This document shows positions 7,711 through 10,616 of a DNA stretch of 10,616 nt, piece by piece. The notes under the pieces were generated by a model. The model had not been told where the DNA came from. It was given only the letters and a program-made list of their open reading frames with translations, and searched no databases. The first letter of the stretch is position 1. Each line of letters opens with the position of its first letter. The stretch is from UBA1081 sp045639185 (GTDB lineage Bacteria > Bacillota > Clostridia > Oscillospirales > Acutalibacteraceae), in contig JAZUCO010000080.1 of NCBI GenBank assembly GCA_045639185.1, positions 1-10,616 on the forward strand, read 5' to 3'. A program made the position numbers and the translations under genes.

Positions 7711-7760
7711 CCCCATTTGTCACCACTTTAGTGTTATTCGGGTGCAAATCCGCACCACTT
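7711..7760 (-). promoter_or_regulatory. Candidate MraZ operator boxes in the mraZ leader
   Basis: Read leftward, AAAGTGG (7729-7723) is followed exactly 10 nt later by the related CAAATGG (7719-7713), itself running into GGG. A further AAGTGGTG lies at 7760-7753, 32 nt from the matching AAGTGGTG at 7728-7721, about three helical turns. Known MraZ sites are GTGG/TGGG-containing boxes repeated every 10 bp just upstream of mraZ. Here the boxes would lie at about +1 to +50 of the predicted transcript, suiting repression. The repeats are seen; the MraZ assignment is inference from the family. Confidence 0.6.
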
Positions 7761-7766
7761 GACTTT

Positions 7767-7795
7767 ATTATACAAGGTAAAATACTAAAATGCAA
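7767..7795 (-). promoter_or_regulatory. mraZ operon promoter
   Basis: Read leftward, TTGCAT (7795-7790, 3 of 6 matches) is followed by a 17-nt spacer and a perfect TATAAT (7772-7767). The predicted start near 7760 leaves a leader of about 110 nt before mraZ. The weak -35 box may be helped by the A/T-rich tracts just upstream. The leader would begin with a small hairpin (GGTGC/GCACC, 7741-7756). Confidence 0.65.
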
Positions 7796-7805
7796 TAGTA
7801 AAATT

Positions 7806-7847
7806 AAAAAAAATCAGCGTTTTTTCAAACTTTTTTAATACTTTTTT
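7806..7847. other. Phased A/T tracts, probable intrinsic DNA bend
   Basis: Three T6 runs at 7820-7825, 7831-7836 and 7842-7847 are spaced exactly 11 bp apart, preceded by an A8 run at 7806-7813. Helically phased A-tracts bend DNA. On the leftward strand the A8/T8 run falls at about -46 to -53 of the mraZ promoter, the position of an UP element, with the phased set behind it. The spacing is seen; the role in promoter strength or divergent control is inferred. Confidence 0.55.
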
Positions 7848-7924
7848 CGGAAATATAAAACCTCTAAAAACGGCTATATTGCGTGGTTTTGAGTCCCCCA
7901 ACCCAAATGCTTGCGACAAACAAA

Positions 7925-7967
7925 TGTGCGTACACAATATGTTGTATTTCGGTACAATTTTTTGTAC
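7925..7967. promoter_or_regulatory. Inverted repeats with TACA/TGTA half-sites upstream of the rhamnosidase gene
   Basis: GTACAA-TTTT-TTGTAC (7952-7967) is a perfect 6-bp inverted repeat. A second, looser one is TACA-N8-TGTA (7931-7946). Their centres (7959.5 and 7938.5) are 21 bp apart, two helical turns, so proteins would sit on one face. A further short palindrome-like TGTG-CGTA-CACA occupies 7925-7936. The group ends about 95 nt upstream of the predicted rhamnosidase start, a distance fitting an activator more than a simple repressor. No regulator gene is adjacent. An operator role is inference. Confidence 0.4.
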
Positions 7968-8025
7968 ATTTTTGCAATTTTAATACACTTTCCTCCACCT
8001 GACTTTCAAAATCATCTTTTTCTCG

Positions 8026-8054
8026 TTGCTTTTTTATTTTTGCTGTGCTACAAT
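8026..8054 (+). promoter_or_regulatory. Rhamnosidase gene promoter with extended -10
   Basis: TTGCTT (8026-8031, 3 of 6) is separated by 17 nt from TACAAT (8049-8054, 5 of 6), and TGC directly before the -10 makes it an extended -10 promoter. The predicted start is near 8061, giving a 25-nt leader carrying GGAG (8074-8077) 8 nt before the ATG at 8086. The weak -35 suggests activator dependence. Confidence 0.65.
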
Positions 8055-8085
8055 CGTTTTATCAATCCACAAAGGAGAGAATCAA

Positions 8086-10266
8086 ATGAAAAATATCAAA
8101 AATGCACAGTGGATAAAAAGTCCCAAAATCTTTGATAATGCGTCAACTGAATTCAAAAAAGAATTCAGCATTACAAAGCCCGTAAAAAAAGCTACTGTTG
8201 AAGCAACAGCTTACGGTGTATATAACATCATCCTCAACGGCAAAAAAGTCGGCAATTACATATTTGCACCCGGTTGGACAAGTTATCACAACCGCCTTCA
8301 GGTGGAAACATATGATATCACCGATTTACTTATAAATAATAATACAATTATATTGGGTGTAGGCCCCGGCTGGAAATGCCCTAACTTCTTCAATTCATCA
8401 AGACTCCAGCACAGATTCCTCGGCGTTGGTGAAATGGCTGTTATTGCAGCAATTGAAATTGAATATGAAGACGGCACAACAGAAATAATAAACACAGATG
8501 AAAGCTGGATAAACACACTCGGAAAAACAACATATTCTCACCTTTACAACGGTTATACATACGATGCAACATTCTCTGATAACTCCCCTAGCAATGCTGT
8601 TGTAATTCCTATGAACAACAACAATCTCATTGACCGTGACGGTGAAAAAATCATTGAACACGAACATCTTCCCGTAAAAGAAATCATCACAACGCCCAAG
8701 GGTGAAACAGTTCTTGACTTCGGTCAGAATATGACAGGTTATGTTCAGTTCAGAATCAAAGGTAACAAGGGTGAAAAAGCTACAATCTATCACGCAGAAG
8801 TTCTTGACGGTGACGGCAACTTCTACAACGACAATTACAGAAGCGCAAAGGCAGAAGCAACATTCATCTGTGACGGTGAAGAGCATATATGCAAACCCGA
8901 TTACAACTTCTTTGGTTTCCGTTATGTAAAACTCGAAAACTTCAGCGATGAAATCAAGAAAGAAAACTTTGAAGCAATCGTTGTTCATTCAGAAATGAAG
9001 AGAACAGGCTACTTTGAATGTTCAGACGCAAGAATCAATCAGCTTTTCAGCAATATTATATGGGGTCAGAAGGGTAACTTCCTTGATGTACCCACAGACT
9101 GCCCTCAGAGAGACGAAAGACTCGGCTGGACAGGTGATGCTCAGGTTTTCGTAAAGACTGCATCATACAACTACGATGTTGAAAAATTCTTCACAAAATG
9201 GCTTGCAGACCTTCGTGCAGACCAGACACCCTGGGGGGCAGTACCTCACGTTATCCCCAACACATTCGGTCCTGACGATGAATGCTCTGCCGCCTGGGCT
9301 GATGCGGCTACAATCTGTCCCTGGCAGATGTATCTCACATACGGCAACAAAGAAATCATTAAAGATTCTCTCAAGTCAATGGCTGATTATCTTGAATATA
9401 TTGACTACCACACATGGGATGATATCTGGGCAAGAGGTCATCACTTCGGTGACTGGCTCAACCTTGACGGTTCAAGCCCCGAAGACTGCAGTAACGGTAC
9501 AGACAAAGACCTTATCGCAACTGCATATTTCATTTATTCAAGTGAAATTTATATAAAAGCATGTGCTCTCTGCGGTGAAGATGCAGGCAAATATCCTGAA
9601 ATGAGAGAAAAAGCAATCAACGCTTTCAGAAACAAGTACATGAAAGACGGCAGAATTGCTCCCGATTACGCAACACAGACAGCTTGTGTACTTGCTTGTC
9701 ATTTCGGCATCAGCGACAATATCCCCGAAACTGCAAAACAGCTTAACGAGCTTGTAACAGAATGCGGTCATCTCAAGACAGGTTTTGTAGGCACTCCGTA
9801 CCTTCTTCACGCTCTTTCAGACAACGGTTATGAAAAAACTGCTTATGACCTTCTTCTCCGTGAAGAATATCCCGGTTGGCTCTTCTCAGTCAAAATGGGT
9901 GCAACAACAATCTGGGAGCATTGGGACAGTATGCGTGAAGACGGCTCAATGTGGAGCACTTCAATGAACTCATTTAACCACTATGCATACGGCTCTGTTG
10001 CTGACTGGCTTTACGGTGATGCTGCAGGTATCAAGATTGACGAAAGCAAACCTGCATTTGAGCACATTATCTTCGCTCCTCTTACAGATGACAGACTCGA
10101 TTTCGTAAAAGCATCAATTGAATCAAGATTCGGTACTGTCAAGTCAGAATGGAAGAAAGAAAACGGTAAGGTTTCTTACTTCTTCACAGTACCAGAAAAC
10201 TGCACAGCTACAATCATTCTCGACGGCAAAGTAACAGAAGTCACAGCCGGTGAATATCAGTTTTAA
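8086..10266 (+). CDS. Alpha-L-rhamnosidase, glycoside hydrolase family 78
   Basis: An inverting exo-glycosidase that releases terminal alpha-L-rhamnose from oligosaccharides or plant glycosides. The 726-residue protein has, in order, a rhamnosidase N-terminal beta domain (about 34-165, with AYGVYNIILNGKKVG and APGWTSYHNRLQ), a second beta domain (about 198-300, with LDFGQNMTGYV and FFGFRYVKL), the (alpha/alpha)6 catalytic barrel (about 305-650) and a C-terminal beta domain. The signature DCPQRDERLGWTGD spans 338-351 with E344 the likely general acid; ATTIWEHWDS (606-615) carries E611, the likely general base. There is no signal peptide, so it acts in the cytoplasm on imported substrates. The open frame extends to a TTG at 8026, but that overlaps the promoter; ATG at 8086 has a good GGAG. 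It is shorter than many characterised GH78 enzymes (about 950-1030), as expected without extra binding modules. Substrate cannot be told. Confidence 0.95.
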   Translation: MKNIKNAQWIKSPKIFDNASTEFKKEFSITKPVKKATVEATAYGVYNIILNGKKVGNYIFAPGWTSYHNRLQVETYDITDLLINNNTIILGVGPGWKCPNFFNSSRLQHRFLGVGEMAVIAAIEIEYEDGTTEIINTDESWINTLGKTTYSHLYNGYTYDATFSDNSPSNAVVIPMNNNNLIDRDGEKIIEHEHLPVKEIITTPKGETVLDFGQNMTGYVQFRIKGNKGEKATIYHAEVLDGDGNFYNDNYRSAKAEATFICDGEEHICKPDYNFFGFRYVKLENFSDEIKKENFEAIVVHSEMKRTGYFECSDARINQLFSNIIWGQKGNFLDVPTDCPQRDERLGWTGDAQVFVKTASYNYDVEKFFTKWLADLRADQTPWGAVPHVIPNTFGPDDECSAAWADAATICPWQMYLTYGNKEIIKDSLKSMADYLEYIDYHTWDDIWARGHHFGDWLNLDGSSPEDCSNGTDKDLIATAYFIYSSEIYIKACALCGEDAGKYPEMREKAINAFRNKYMKDGRIAPDYATQTACVLACHFGISDNIPETAKQLNELVTECGHLKTGFVGTPYLLHALSDNGYEKTAYDLLLREEYPGWLFSVKMGATTIWEHWDSMREDGSMWSTSMNSFNHYAYGSVADWLYGDAAGIKIDESKPAFEHIIFAPLTDDRLDFVKASIESRFGTVKSEWKKENGKVSYFFTVPENCTATIILDGKVTEVTAGEYQF

Positions 10267-10285
10267 GCTACAATAAAAAATTTCA

Positions 10286-10312
10286 GGGACCGATGATTTC
10301 ATCGGCCCTTTT
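10286..10312 (+). terminator. Intrinsic terminator of the rhamnosidase gene
   Basis: Starting 20 nt after the stop codon, GGG-(A bulge)-CCGATG (10286-10295) pairs with CATCGGCCC (10300-10308) around the loop ATTT, followed by TTTT and more T-rich sequence. On the opposite strand the same hairpin is followed by a T-run a few nt later, so it could back up termination of the convergent purL. Confidence 0.85.
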
Positions 10313-10331
10313 AGTTTATTCTGATTATAAC

Positions 10332-10353
10332 GGAGCGATGTGGGCATCGCTCC
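10332..10353. repeat. Perfect 9-bp palindrome, REP-like intergenic element
   Basis: GGAGCGATG (10332-10340) and CATCGCTCC (10345-10353) form a perfect stem around a TGGG loop, in the convergent intergenic space. No T-run follows on either strand, so it is not a terminator. Its form, a GC-rich GCGATG hairpin followed by CCTACA in AT-rich surroundings, resembles dispersed palindromic repeats I recall from gut Clostridia genomes. Only one copy is in this window, so repetition is unproven. Confidence 0.4.
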
Positions 10354-10384
10354 CTACACTATACCAACAAGTTTCATCATTTAC

Positions 10385-10419
10385 AAAAAAAAGCACCACC
10401 GCAGTTTCCTGAGGTGGTG
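10385..10419 (-). terminator. Intrinsic terminator of purL
   Basis: Read leftward, CACCACC (10419-10413) pairs with GGTGGTG (10400-10394). After one mismatch an inner CAG/CTG (10411-10409 with 10404-10402) closes a GAAA tetraloop. A run of eight T follows (10392-10385). It begins 12 nt after the purL stop codon and is the clearest terminator in the window. Confidence 0.93.
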
Positions 10420-10431
10420 TTTGATTATGAA

Positions 10432-10616
10432 TTATTTGAAGTATTCAACAGCAGATGCGAACATACCGATATTGAAATCACCGTCAACGTTCTTGTAAAG
10501 ACCGTGGCCGATTCTTTCTGAGTGACCCATCTTACCGAATACTCTGCCGTCGGGTGATGTGATACCTTCGATAGCGCATACGGAGTTGTTGGGATTGAAG
10601 TGAATATCAGTTGTGG
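10432..10616 (-). CDS. purL: Phosphoribosylformylglycinamidine synthase, C-terminal end of glutaminase domain (cut by window edge)
   Basis: FGAM synthase converts FGAR, glutamine and ATP to FGAM in purine biosynthesis. Only the last 61 codons plus stop are visible. They include NPNNSVCAIEGITSPDGRVFGKMGHSER, the end of the glutamine amidotransferase domain. The H and E of MGHSER match the His and Glu of the Cys-His-Glu triad in the PurL/PurQ family; the catalytic Cys lies off the right edge. The ending HGLYKNVDGDFNIGMFASAVEYFK fits the single-chain (large) PurL found in many Clostridia better than the small stand-alone PurQ, but with so little visible a separate PurQ is possible. The gene converges on the rhamnosidase and ends with its own strong terminator. 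Confidence 0.85.
   Translation of the reverse strand, partial: TTDIHFNPNNSVCAIEGITSPDGRVFGKMGHSERIGHGLYKNVDGDFNIGMFASAVEYFK

Noticed and set aside
7735..7765. GGGTGCAAATCCGCACCACT resembles part of a cobalamin riboswitch or a tRNA T-arm on the plus strand
   Set aside because: No other conserved riboswitch boxes, tRNA arms or acceptor stem surround it, and the plus strand has no gene start nearby. The pairing is explained by a small GGTGC/GCACC hairpin in the mraZ leader.
7759..7788. Possible plus-strand promoter starting with TTGACT
   Set aside because: No convincing -10 box at 16-18 nt spacing, and it would produce a 300-nt leader through T-rich sequence.
7881..7910. G-rich run on the minus strand (GGGTTGGGGG) as quadruplex or extra MraZ box
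   Set aside because: Only two G-runs are present, too few for a quadruplex, and there is no 10-nt repetition of a GTGG/TGGG box.
8026..8085. N-terminal extension of the rhamnosidase to a TTG at 8026, giving a hydrophobic signal-like start
   Set aside because: The extension covers the -35 and -10 boxes of the gene's own promoter and has no ribosome binding site; ATG 8086 has GGAG 8 nt upstream.
8398..8988. 196-codon open frame on the minus strand
   Set aside because: It lies wholly antisense to the well-supported rhamnosidase gene, has an implausible Cys/Val/Phe-rich composition and no ribosome binding site logic.

Overview
The window reads as an AT-rich Clostridia chromosome, most likely a gut or rumen relative of the Ruminococcaceae/Oscillospiraceae. 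This is inferred from the protein family resemblances (MraZ-RsmH-FtsL-PBP-MurE-MurF-MraY gene order, a PASTA-bearing class B PBP, meso-DAP type MurE, single-chain PurL end), strong AGGAG-type ribosome binding sites and intrinsic terminators. No species can be named from the sequence alone.

Left three quarters (1-7650, minus strand): the front half of a division and cell wall (dcw) cluster, read right to left as mraZ, rsmH, ftsL, a class B penicillin-binding protein (ftsI/spoVD type), murE, murF and the first 137 codons of mraY, which runs off the left edge. MraZ is the cluster regulator and RsmH methylates 16S rRNA. FtsL and the PBP are septal membrane proteins. MurE and MurF add the third residue and the D-Ala-D-Ala to the peptidoglycan stem peptide, and MraY moves the precursor onto the lipid carrier. 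Genes are 15-36 nt apart, or essentially abutting (murE/murF). The one exception is the 147-nt ftsL-PBP gap, which holds a near-consensus promoter nested into a 15-bp terminator-like hairpin, so the cluster may be two transcription units.

Centre (7651-8085): a 435-bp divergent control region. It carries the mraZ promoter with probable MraZ boxes, phased A-tracts behind it, a pair of TACA/TGTA inverted repeats, and an extended -10 promoter for the rightward gene.

Right (8086-10616): one plus-strand gene for a cytoplasmic GH78 alpha-L-rhamnosidase with its own promoter and terminator, then a short intergenic stretch with a perfect 9-bp REP-like palindrome. Last is a convergent, terminator-ended purL whose final 61 codons are visible. 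The rhamnosidase is an isolated catabolic gene between two housekeeping loci, with no transporter, regulator or rhamnose pathway gene in the window.

I found no mobile element, CRISPR array, tRNA or rRNA, and nothing that amounts to a new system. The items worth a second look are regulatory architecture.
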